This document shows, piece after piece, positions 1 to 10,900 of a DNA stretch of 64,000 bases (position 1 is the stretch's first letter; the number at the start of each line of letters is the position of its first letter). Position numbers and translations under genes: made by a program. Below the pieces are notes generated by a model. The model made no database searches, had not been told where the DNA came from, and saw nothing but the letters and a program-made list of their open reading frames with translations. The stretch comes from Ciona intestinalis (lineage: Eukaryota; Chordata; Ascidiacea; Phlebobranchia; Cionidae). The stretch lies in NCBI RefSeq assembly GCF_000224145.3, contig NC_020170.2:1320300-1384299 (forward strand). Direction: 5' to 3'.

Positions 1-183
1 CATTAACTTTAAAATAAATGATTCCCTTTATAAAGTAAAGTTGCTGCATAGGTTGTCCCTAAAAAGCATGCATAATGTAATGAAGAAACCTGTTTTATAG
101 CAACCGTCATTTCTCTGTAATAAAGGATAAATAAGTTTTAAATTCAAGAGGAATCTTACATCATTTTCTTATTTGTCTTTCAG

Positions 184-936
184 TTGGATAAAATGAATTC
201 TGATGATTTGGATGAGTTGGACAGTAGAGTGGTTGAGCATTTGGGTGTTTTGATTGACCAACGTGTGCCCTTCAAACAATTATTGCCAGAGTTGAAGTTA
301 TATGTGGTCAATGTACTGTTTAAGGATAAAACACCACCTGTGCCAAACAACAGACATTTTTTTCCAACAAAGAAAACATTTTTTAAATATAACTGTCTTC
401 TTAGACAAAAGAAAGGAAAAAAACGTAAAAACACAAATAAACAAAATCGTAAAAAGACCGAAGCCCAAACAACACCCGAAGCTCCCTCAACACCTGAAGA
501 TCCTGCAACAGCTGAAACTTTGTTTCCAATTGGTGATCCAGCTTATGTTACATTCGACCACGAAATTGTTTGTGCTTTTCACGAGGGGGGTGTTTGTGAT
601 CATGTGCATGAGATTCAAGATGCTGCCACTGATGTATATCTTATACAGCCTGATTACAATGCTGTAGATACTGCCCAGCAAAGCTTAGCTGAGGAAACCT
701 TTACAGGTGGACATATGCATAAACTTATGAAAATCGTAGATGGTATAAAAGATGTATTACAAGATATGCAGTTTAACAAATCTCTTCAAGAAGCAGATGA
801 TGTGTTATGCAATACCTTGGAAAATTTAAGGCAAATACGTCACAATGAAGATGCAGGAATAATGGAAACAAAGCGTAAACGAAAACTTTCTACTTCATTT
901 GAATGTGATATTTATAATGACAGTTACGTGGTGTAA
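184..936 (+). CDS. Unrecognised basic nuclear-type protein, single or last exon
   Basis: An open frame follows a strong 3' splice site (pyrimidine-rich tract ending ..tctttcag at 183) and runs to TAA at 934-936. The first ATG is at 193, nine bases into the exon, so this is either the last exon of a gene starting left of the window or a one-exon gene whose acceptor receives a trans-spliced leader, which ascidians use. From that ATG the protein is 247 aa. It has an acidic N-terminus, a segment containing FFPTKK followed by a Lys/Arg/Asn-rich stretch (about residues 70-92) that could be a nuclear localisation signal, a Pro/Thr-rich linker, and a second basic cluster (KRKRK) about 20 residues from the end. 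The 'asparagine-asparagine-arginine-x-phenylalanine-phenylalanine-proline' flavour loosely recalls domains of CARF-like proteins, but this is not strong enough to name it. No known catalytic motif is visible. Confidence 0.6.
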   Translation: MDKMNSDDLDELDSRVVEHLGVLIDQRVPFKQLLPELKLYVVNVLFKDKTPPVPNNRHFFPTKKTFFKYNCLLRQKKGKKRKNTNKQNRKKTEAQTTPEAPSTPEDPATAETLFPIGDPAYVTFDHEIVCAFHEGGVCDHVHEIQDAATDVYLIQPDYNAVDTAQQSLAEETFTGGHMHKLMKIVDGIKDVLQDMQFNKSLQEADDVLCNTLENLRQIRHNEDAGIMETKRKRKLSTSFECDIYNDSYVV

Positions 937-2104
937 ATAAATTACAAAATGTTCTTCGTGGACACAATGTGTCCACACCTAAATTTTGTGCTGTTCGTTG
1001 TTTTACTATTATAGTTAATACACTTTGTATACCGTATTCTCTTTGATTTATATTCTCTTTAATTTTCCAAAAATCTATTCGGACAGTAGTGTAGAGGATA
1101 CCTAGTTCGTAACATAATGTTGTATTGCTGTAACTATATTAAGCGTTTTTCCCAGAGCCGTAGAAATACCGAGTAGACCAACCCATTGTTACGTAAAACA
1201 CAAATTGAACGGCAGTTTGGGTACAAAAAATAGGCAGATGCAGTAATTATCTAGTTTAATTACCTTATTTAAACGTAACTTACTTTACCTTCGCATAGCC
1301 GGAATACGACAGTCGTTATAACACGGGTGTACTGCTTCATACACCCTATGCCAGCTTACGGTTACCACGTATGTTAATTTGTGGATAAATATTTTTTTAT
1401 GCATGGCTGATAATTTGGACAACCCATTGGTGATTACTGAGTTGGAGCAATTGTCGTTAAGTGTCTTGCCCAGAGACATACGCCCACAATGGGAGCAGTA
1501 ACCAGCCTTTTTCAACCCATTACCTTTGGGTTAAAGGCAGGCGCGCTAACCACTTTGCCCGGCGTTTTGCTGGTCGGTTTTCAACTAAAGGCATACAAGT
1601 TTCTTAATGACTTGGTCCGTGTAGCTGCAGCCGTTGGTAGCCTAAACTACATTAATAAAAGTATAACCATTAGTAAATATAAAATAGTGCCTTGCCAGCG
1701 TGTATTGTGTGACGTTTTCCCGCCAGCACTAAAAATGTATAAGTTACGTTTGTTACATTTTGTATCAAGAAAATGCTACAATCTTGCATAGCAACGCTTA
1801 ACATACACCGTTTAGCATACATCTAACATCTAAACTATATTTGCCCAAAATCTGCGATGCGGCTAAAAACCGTAAAAAAAAATCAAAAAATTACTTCAAC
1901 GTTAAGCTCACAAAATGACGTAACCTGACATCAACACTCATAGTATAACCATAGTATACTGAAGTGACAGTGGTATTACCAACAATCCATCTTCTTCAAA
2001 ACAACTTGATTAAAGATTGAACCATTTAATGTCACACAACGTTTTTACGCAAACAAAATATAGAACAAATAAAGCTAACAGTTGCATTATTATAGATGCA
2101 TTTA
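937..2104. other. Intergenic stretch with hairpin and SINE
   Basis: This lies between the first gene and the 3' end of the minus-strand FUT8-like gene. It holds a perfect 8-bp inverted repeat at 958-976 just after the stop codon, a SINE copy (about 1278-1572) and a short repeated motif (1940-1980, CCATAGTATACTGAAGTGAC). Open frames of 76 and 100 codons here lie inside or across the SINE and are not genes. Confidence 0.6.
1278..1572 (-). mobile_element. tRNA-derived SINE, near full length
   Basis: Read on the minus strand, the copy begins with a tRNA-like head. An A-box-like GGCAAAGTGGTTAGCGCGCC is followed by a degenerate B box (GGGTTGAA). The conserved body follows (TGGGCAAGACACTTAACG, CCAACTCAGTAATCACCAATG), and the tail is the segment around CGACTGTCGTATTCCGGCTA. 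The same order recurs at 18021-18303 and 29881-30153. Confidence 0.75.
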
Positions 2105-5100
2105 TCACTCTACTTCAAACGATTTGGTTCTATAAAACGAAGGATACGGGGCAGTTTTGATAATGTCTTTCACTTTAAACAACGGATAGGCGCCAAACAT
2201 TTGAGTTCTGACGTTTTTGCCAGCAGATCGGTAGCCGTGATATGACTCGGGGGAAACCTCGATAATATCTCCGACTTTAATTTCAATCTCACACATTAGT
2301 TCCATTTTGGAAAGATCAATTTGTCTCATGTCTGGTGCAGCACGTTTGCAAAATCCAAGGGATGGTTTGTGGTCCATAACCGCTTTGTGAAGTTGGATAG
2401 CTTGCCCCCAGTAACGATAAGCATGATCGATATTAGTGGTAGTGAAAGTGGGATCCGAGTCGTACTGTTGCTTCATTTCATATACCAAGCGTCCAATCTG
2501 TTTTGAATAGGAAGTTTAATTTTTATTTGCTTCCTGTTGGAGATTGTTTGTAATATATGGATTTAAACAATATGTTCAACTACATAGATTCTTTTCTACG
2601 TTGTGAAGTTTAAGTTTGGTAAATTCCATACAACGTGGCACGCCATAGAAACTCTCTTAAGGACACACACCTTCTATCACCTGATGAGCATCGAACCCGG
2701 AACTTTTCAGTTAAGTTGCAAACGCCTAATACCACGAAAGTATACTACGCTGGACCGCTATACGGTTTGTTTATGCAAATCCACGCAAAATCCGCATTCA
2801 AAATTTGATATCAGAAAACTCACATTAGATGAAAAAGTTCCAACAAAATGATCGCATTCTACCAGTAAATGAACGTCAGTGACGATTCCTTTCAAACCAT
2901 CGCTGCTTAATCTTGACGAAGTATCGGCGTGGCTTGTTGATTGTTGGTTTGTAATGAAAGTGAACTCAGGGTATCTAGAATTAGTTAAGCGAACTTGATT
3001 AGATTTAATGTAACAGAAATCAACCGCGTTTCGCGATCTAAAGATATGTCACTGGTGGTTCAAAAAGTGGTTTAAAAAGCCCGTTGACGGTTATTGTGAA
3101 AGTGAACATTTTTTATTCTTTATCTGTAAAATGCTTTCAACTCATGCGTAAAACCTTTTATACTTCTTACAGATTTCTCAGCATATCCATATATTCGAGA
3201 TCGTCCGTTGCAACGTAGACAAGTTTGGTGATGTTTGTAACGTCATTATTGATGACGTATTTGTCGTACCAATTCGCCACAGGGTCCATGTAAGCTTCCA
3301 TTCGTTGAAAGTTTGCTTCGTTTGATTTATCCGTTCTTCGAATGTGAACACTGAGAAAAATACCCCATTTGAGTTTTTGTAATAACGATATGTCCTTTAA
3401 CAAGACATAGTTCAAATGAGATTTTCGAGATGTTTGACCAGTATTCATTATACCAATTCACTTACCCAACTACGGGATGCTTAAAACCAATATCTTGCTT
3501 TATAATTTGAACCTCTCGCGTCACCCATGCTTTGGGTCTCATAAGATAACTTTGAACTTGACCTGCCCACCACACGAGAGGATCTCCGTGGATCGGTTCA
3601 ACGAGAGGATAAAATTCCTCCGGTATTGTCATTGGAGCAAACGGAGTCTGTCGGTCGCGTGATCCTATTAGAGTCACTTTTACAACTTCTGTATCAACCG
3701 GGGTGGGATTCGAACTCTTTTCACCTAACAAAAAAATAGTTTATGGAACAAAATAGAGTAAGCTTACAAAATGAATATGCACAACGAAACCGTGGCTTTG
3801 TGCTGCTATCGACGTTGTCGTATATGATTTGATCAAAGTTAATATAGACATTGGCTTAAATTAACCACAAAGAAGAATTCAATTTCCGTTAGTAATGCGA
3901 AGGTTAGCTTAAGCCGTTCAGCCGCCACGCGAATATAAATAGCCAGTGATTTAGTATTATATACTTACTGTACCATTCTGGTGCTTCCTTTCCTCCAGTA
4001 ATATTGTTGCATGTTTCACTTAGTGGCATGAAGACTTCATCTAAACCAGGATAGTCAGTGATTGCCTTGAGATCCCATTGCATTACTCGATTCGTACCGA
4101 TAGCTAGAAACAAGCAGACGCCGTAATGATGAACCAAACAACCGAAGCCGCATTTTGCTTCAACATTACAGAATAGTTTCTTTGCTCTGCGACAGTCCTT
4201 CTGGTTCTGGAAGATAAAAATGGCGTACTTTAATTACCATTAACATAGATGTATGTTTCGTTACAACTTAATAATAATAATGCTTGAGTAAATGACTCGT
4301 ATATCCTCCCATGTCGGGCAACCACAATTTATGGTGGTTTCGAGTTAAAAAATATGCGACTTGTGGGTAATCGTTTTTCCTCTATCTCTCTCTTGGTTCT
4401 ACCGGTTTGTATGGCTGACAATTTTGATAACGCATTGTTGAATATTGAGTTGTAGAAAACGCCATGTTTTTTGTTCTAGTATCCCGACCACGGACACAAG
4501 CGGGAATAATAGTAGAAAAAAACTGCCAAAAGTATTTAAGATATATAGATACCTGTGTGTGTTGTATCAGATGTTGTGCTCTACGATTCAATTCACGAAG
4601 TTTGTAACGATCGCCTTCCTCGTCTTCGTTGTTTAACAACGTCATTTCATTTATTAGGGAACTTGTAATAAAATAAAAATCAAAGTCACCATTATATATA
4701 TATGTTATATAGTATAGGGTGGGGAAGAGGGGCACCTTTGGTACATATATCCAAATGTCCTGATCGTGTTTTAAACAACTAACAAAGGTCTATTGAAAAC
4801 TCGTGAGGATGCGATTTTACAACTCTTTGAATGTTCCTTGCTTGTACTACCAAATGGGACAAGAAAATGGAATGAAAAGGTGTCCCATCTACCTTCAACC
4901 TTTGAAGGTAAATATATAATATATGAAAGTGGTTATCAAAATGTAGCCCTTGCATGTTCTGTATAATACATGTTCAATAAACTTATGCGCATATAACTTA
5001 TCAGACTTACTGTCATATTGCCAAAACAGCTGTCACTTCTAATGGATTCTATATTAATAACCGTTGGCGTTTCTTAATAGTACTGTTACCGTTCAATTCA

Positions 5101-6524
5101 GTTATACGTAGACGTGACAATAAAAGTCTTATATTTATATATAGTATAGAATAGGGTAAGGTAAGATAGGACACATTTTCATTCTATTTTTTCGTCTTAT
5201 TTAGTAGAAAACAAAGAATATCATTCGTAGAATTGGAGTTATATAATCGTATCTTCGATAGACCATTGTAACTTGTTTAAAACACGATCCGGATATTTGA
5301 ATATTATCTGCCAAAGGTGTTTAATTCTTCCCCACCCTATAAGTGCTATATCGTAATGATGTTGTTTGATTAACTCATATACGACCTACGAATAGTTTTG
5401 TTTACAGGAATAAGGAAAGGTTTTTACTTTTCCAATGGAACTAACAGTCGATCCCAGTTGACCAACCGCTGAACTAAATCTTTGTTTTTCTCAGCCAATT
5501 TGTTCATATCGTGATTAAGCAGTTGTTGAATTTGAAATGACTTAACGATGACGCTTCTGATTAAACTCCGCACCTTAAGTCCATGTTTCAAGCTTTCTTT
5601 ATCTGCGAATATAATGTCAACTTGATTGATACACAATACGGTGATCATACATTCAACTATGTAAAATTCTTCACGATAACAGCATGACACATCGTCACAT
5701 AATACAAGCAACTACGTATCTCGACTATTCATATATAGTAGGGGGAGATAGGACACAATTTTGGTCTATTTTTTCGTCTTATTTGGTAGTTAACAAAAAA
5801 CGTTTAAAGAATTACAACCCTCATCCGCCCGACTCCCACATACCGTATTTAGTTGTTAAAAACAGAACATTTAGTTATTATGTGCTAAAGGTGTCCTGTC
5901 TTCCCCACCCTACTTAACGTGCAATTTCAAACGTCTTAAAGGTAAAATACTTCTAAAGGTTGATGATAACGCAGTTTTACAGAAGCAATCTTAACACTCA
6001 CGCGTGTATTCTTTACTGACAACAATTGTTTTTTCAGTTTCTTGAAATCTAAAAATACAACGAGTTTAAATTATATTCGTTGTCTAAAGGCTTGAAAAAA
6101 ATATTGTCCCAATAAACTATAACTAACGGATATTGGAAATCTTTAGTATAGTAAGGTGGGAGGGAGATGGGACAAGGGGAAGATGGGACACTTTAGCGCA
6201 TAATAACCAAATATACGAATCGTAGTAAAAACAATTAACAACACTCATTTAGAGTCGTGATGATCCGGGTTTATAATACTTTGAATGTTTTTTGTTTTTT
6301 ATCAAATCGGCCGAGAAAATAGAATGAAAGGGTGTCCCATTCTCCCAACCTTACTATATCCCCGGACATAATAGAAAATTTAACATCTATTTTCAATTAT
6401 TTTACTGAGCAATGAAAAATAAATACCTATACACATACCTTCGATTATAAACTACACACATAATGATAACACATATCAAGGCGATCGATACCAAATGTGC
6501 TTTCCTTAAACTAGCAGCTAACAT
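2105..6524 (-). CDS. FUT8-like alpha-1,6-fucosyltransferase, copy A
   Basis: Coding exons in gene order: 6524-6439, 6048-6017, 5602-5428, 4661-4553, 4206-3969, 3724-3466, 3350-3171, 2974-2824, 2497-2105. Lengths sum to 1623 nt with matching phases, giving 540 aa (human FUT8 is 575). The family transfers fucose from GDP-fucose to the innermost GlcNAc of N-glycans in the Golgi. The protein starts with a short cytoplasmic tail (MLAASLRKAH) and a membrane anchor, then a coiled stem region. The catalytic part has VHIRRTDK with the following conserved Glu and the AYM tyrosine, VYVATDD, TDVHLL and TFSSN, matching residues known to be essential in human FUT8. The last exon encodes the SH3-like domain and ends SFEVE. 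Splice consensus is present at each junction. It is divergent from copy B and nearly identical to it in exons 3-8 but not in exons 1-2 or the end of exon 9. Intron MITEs lie at 4710, 5143, 5736 and 6147. The gene appears intact; substrate specificity is inferred. Confidence 0.88.
4710..4912 (-). mobile_element. TIR element (MITE), intron 3 of FUT8-like A
   Basis: Full-length copy. The left end is AGTATAGGGTGGGGAAGAGG and the right end ..AAAAGGTGTCCCATCTACC. Internal polarity is the reverse of the copy at 11243 (GATCGTG precedes TTAACAA..). Confidence 0.7.
5143..5340 (+). mobile_element. TIR element (MITE), intron 3 of FUT8-like A
   Basis: Degenerate copy running from TAGTATAGAATAGGG to TTCTTCCCCACCCTATA. 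It has the internal CCATTGTAACTTGTTTAAAA, CGATCCGGATATTTG order of the forward orientation. Confidence 0.7.
5736..5914 (+). mobile_element. TIR element (MITE), intron 2 of FUT8-like A
   Basis: Shortened copy running from TAGTAGGGGGAGATAGGACA to GTGTCCTGTCTTCCCCACCC. Part of the centre is missing. Confidence 0.7.
6147..6359 (-). mobile_element. TIR element (MITE), intron 1 of FUT8-like A
   Basis: The left TIR is partly duplicated (GGGAGATGGGACAAGGGGAAGATGGGACAC read in two pieces). The right end is GTGTCCCATTCTCCCAACC then TTACTATA. Reverse internal polarity. Confidence 0.7.
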
Positions 6525-7904
6525 TCGGAAAATCTAAGTTTCCTTGCCACAAGTAATAAGAGAACGGTTTTAGCGGAGAGTCTTGTGTACAGAGCATTTG
6601 AACGTGTATGTTACAGGTCGTCCGTATATGGCCCCAGGCGGCCATTTTTTCACTTGCGCCTATTTTTTAGACCGTAAACTTTTTCCATTATCCTTTCGTT
6701 TAGATTTTCTTTGCCAACAAATTCCTGGTAACAAAATGTGTTTCTGATTCTAGATTTTAATCAACACCGAGTATAGCAACGGTTTCAGAATTTTGTTATC
6801 CAAGTTAAAAGACTGTTTAAACGTTAGAGTGTGTATATGCAAATCGGGGATTTATCTAGTATTTAGAAAATTCCCCCGATTTGCATCTTTAATGCTCGAG
6901 ACAAACATGCGTAAATATTGGTGTAAAACTTATAACATATATATAGTTTTTTTCCCCGTTACAGGACGTCTATTTTTGCACAAGTTAACATAAAAACTCA
7001 AAGTTTACAGTCTGCGTAACGGTAGCGAATATTGTAAAAAAAATAACCCCCCAAAAAAAAAAAAGGGGGGGGGGGCGCGTGACATATTTATACCAGTAGC
7101 GTTCAGTATGACATAAAATACAAACAATGAAGATCATTCGAATCTGATCCAAAACAGCGCAGGTGATGCAACGCCAGTACATTTTTGGGGGGGGGGGGAA
7201 AAAAAAAGGATTTTTTAATCTTTAAGGGTGGCTAAAGCAGTCTTGCTATAAACGTAGTTGATATTTAGTCCAAAGGAGTGGTTCTCTGCGTTTCGTATAA
7301 CTGCCGCATTGCCACATATAATTGCCGCATTTACTTCAGAAAATGTTGGGGGCGATATAAACTGCATTCGAAGTATTGAAAACCTTTATCATATTTAATT
7401 GGGTTATGTTACCAACTTAATTTCTCGAGCTTGCAGCGACGAACAAAATAAAGCAATCCAATAAACGGTTCGTCATTTTTAACTTGTGTGTAACACGGGT
7501 GTTTCAGAAACTACTGTTGGTTCATGTATTTGTTACAATAATGATTTACACTAACCGAGGAGGTTTCCTTCAGGCTTGAATCTAGATTGACTTTTTGTTG
7601 CACGGGCATTTGCCCAGAAAAATATGATTGTAATGAAAATTACCTTTGCAAGTCGTATTGTGTTGCAGGCTAGACCAAGCTTGCTGCATTCCTTTTATTT
7701 GGGCATTTCATTTCGATTAAGAAAAAATAAAGCCGGTCATTACAGTAGCGGCATACCCTTGTTACTCGTTTGCAGAAAAACAGTTTAGAAATCGTTAAAG
7801 GCCTAAGGCGTTAAGTGACTTTATCAAATTGGGAGAAGGTTGTGGCTTGCGCCGTTTTGCTTATAGTTGGTATTAAACTGAAGTGACATTTTTAAATAGT
7901 TTAA
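6525..7904. promoter_or_regulatory. Shared upstream region of the two FUT8-like genes
   Basis: This is the 1.4 kb between the two divergent start codons. It must hold the 5' UTRs and promoters of both genes, unless first exons lie elsewhere. Visible structure: a 13-bp perfect inverted repeat at 6837-6886 whose arms each contain ATGCAAAT, and C/A/G homopolymer runs at 7048-7074 and 7183-7207. No credible extra coding exon was found; the 65-66 codon frames here are low-complexity or chance. Confidence 0.55.
6837..6886. promoter_or_regulatory. Inverted repeat carrying two POU octamers
   Basis: The left arm ATGCAAATCGGGG (6837-6849) and right arm CCCCGATTTGCAT (6874-6886) are perfect reverse complements around a 24-nt spacer. 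Each arm contains the octamer ATGCAAAT, the consensus for POU/Oct factors. Position between two divergent genes makes a regulatory role plausible, but that is inference. Confidence 0.5.
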
Positions 7905-10900
7905 ATGTTTACTGTCCGTTTTAAAAAGATATATTTTGTGTTAGTTGTTGTAGCATTTATATGCGTAACTCTCCATGTATGTTTTATTGCAAGGTAAGTT
8001 CATAGTTTTAAGCGTTATGATTACAAAGTGTTGTATATATTGGTATTCAAGTTTTCCTGATACAAATCCAGTGAACAAGCATGGAGGTGATAAAAATACA
8101 GACCCAAAGCCTATTTATCTGTATCATAAAATCAACGTATTAAACATATAGTACTGTGGGGTAAGATGGGATACCTTTAGGACATAATATCCAAACATCC
8201 TGTTCGTGGTTTAAACAATTAACAACGGTTTATGTGAGTTGTGAGTATACGGTTTTATAATTCTTTGAAAGTTCTCTGTTTACTACCAAATAGGACAAGA
8301 AATAGATTAAAAATTTGCCCCATCTTCCCCCACCCTACTATATATAAATATTTATTACCTAAGTTATAACTCCTAAAATAAGTTTAATTCGATTCTATTA
8401 TTTGTACAGTAGACAAGGTGATGATACAATTTACGAAAATAAATATAGCGGTGAGTAAATTACTGATGATATCTATATGTCCTGTAATCTTGTGCAGTGT
8501 AATCATAAAGACATTTTGCTTGTACATCTACACGTTATAGCAGTTTCTTAAGTAGGTTGGGGGAAGATGGTACACCTTATCATTCTGTTTACTGGTCACA
8601 TTTGAAACCCCCCAAAAAAATTAAATAAATATAAATCGGTTTCCTTACGACTCCCATAGACTGTTGCTAATTGTTTAAAACACGATCAGGATATTTGGAT
8701 ATTCTGCGCTAAATGTGTCCCATCATCCCCCACCCTACTATATGTCTGTTATATTTTATTATTATAAATATATAAACATGCTTTGTTTACTAATGCGCAG
8801 ATAAAGAAAGCTTAAAACATGGACTTAAGGTGAGAAGTTTAATCAGAAGCGTCTTCGTTAAGTCATTTCAAATTCAACAACTGCTTAATCACGATATGAA
8901 CAAATTGGCTGAGAAAAACAAAGATTTAGTTCAGCGGTTGGTCAACTGGGATCGACTGTTAGTTCCATTGGAAAAGTAAGTAAAAATCCTCTATATAATC
9001 AATTGTATAATGTAGCTAAAATTAAAAGCGTTTACCGATTATAACGTATTACCATAGTATCATAGTATGCTAAAGTGATACTATGATATTAGAGTACATC
9101 ACTTGACATTTCAAACAGATATTTCTTCACAAAGCGAACATAGAAAGTCTAAATAAATGAATGAATGTTTATTGAAAATATTATTGAGCTCATTATGTCC
9201 TAGCAAATATTATGAAGAACGAGCTACACTTTAATAACCACTGTGATATTTTATGAGAGTGGGGGAAGATGGGACACCTTTTTAAACCGTATTTTCACGA
9301 CTGATATATACCGTTGTTATAGTTGTTTACGATCAGGATATTTAAACAATATGTGCTACACAGGTGTCTCGTTTTCTCAACCCTGACTATATAATATAAA
9401 ATATGTATATAGTAGAATAGGGAAGATGAGACACTATTTCATTCTTTTTCTCGTTCCGTTTGGTAGTAAAAAAAGAACATTTAAAGAATTATACAACCTG
9501 AAACCGGATCAGGATATTTAGATATTATGTGCTACAGATGTTTCGTCTTCTTCCACCCTGCTATATATCATCATATCACAAATCATAATGTATATAATGG
9601 TGACTTTGATTCCTATTTTATTACAAGTTCCTTAATAAATGAAATGACGCTGTTAAACAACGAAGACGAGGAAGGCGATCGTTACAAACTTCGTGAATTG
9701 AATCGTAGAGCACAACATCTGATACAGCACACACAAGTAACCTCTTTAGCCCTCATATATTTTAAGTATACTAATCCAAGGAAAAGAGTATTTGTTACAC
9801 GGCATCGCATTAGATCTAATACAAGCTCATAGCAATGTTATTAGATACCTGCCTATATTTCTTTCAAATTGGTTTGACAAAATAATATTTTTCAGAACCA
9901 GAAAAACTGTCGCAGAGCAAAGAAACTATTCTGTAATGTTGAAGCAAAATGCGGCTTCGGTTGTTTAGTTCATCATTACGGCGTCTGCTTGTTTCTAGCT
10001 ATCGGTACAAACCGAGTAATGCAATGGGATCTCAAGGCAATCACTGACTATCCTGGGTTAGATGAAGTCTTCATGCCACTAAGTGAAACATGCAACAATA
10101 TTACTGGAGGGAAGGAAGCACCAGAATGGTACAGTAAGTATATAATACTAAATCACTGGGTATTTATATTCGTTTAAAGGCCATTATATCTGAGTCGATT
10201 TTGTACAAAGCCACACTGTGTTAGAAGCGTAAAGCTTTGTGTATTGCGATAGTTTATCACAGCCGCTTCCTTTATGTATATTTTACCATTGTAAACCTTT
10301 GGTTTAAATATATTTTACACAAACTTTTTCTTGTTTTTAGGTGAAAAGAGTTCGAATCCCACCCCGGTCGATACAGAAGTTGTAAAAGTGACTCTAATAG
10401 ACTCACACGACCGACAGACTCCGTTTGCTCCAATGACAATACCGGAGGAATTTTATCCTCTCGTTAAACCGATCCACGGAGATCCTCTCGTGTGGTGGGC
10501 AGGTCAAGTTCAAAGTTATCTTATGAGACCCAAAGCATGGGTGACGCGAGAGGTTCAAATTATAAAGCAAGATATTGGTTTTAAGCATCCCGTAGTTGGG
10601 TAAGTGAATTGGTATAATGAATACGTGTCAAACATCTTGACAATCTCATATGAACTATGTCTTGTTAAAAGACATATCGTTATTACAAAAACTCAAATGG
10701 GGTATTTTTCTCAGTGTTCACATTCGAAGAACGGATAAATCAAACGAAGCAAACTTTCAACGAATGGAAGCTTACATGGACCCTGTGGCGAATTGGTACG
10801 ACAAATACGTCATCAATAATGACGTCACGAACATCACAAAACTTGTCTACGTTGCAACAGATGACTTAAATTATATGCAAATGCTGCAGAATGTGTAAGT

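Noticed and set aside
1285..1791. Open frames of 76 (minus) and 100 (plus) codons
   Set aside because: Both lie in or run out of the SINE copy at 1278-1572 and have no splice context or family resemblance.
4320..4445. Weak SINE-like similarity (GTATGGCTGACAATTTTGAT)
   Set aside because: Too eroded and short to list as an element with confidence, although it sits in an intron of FUT8-like A.
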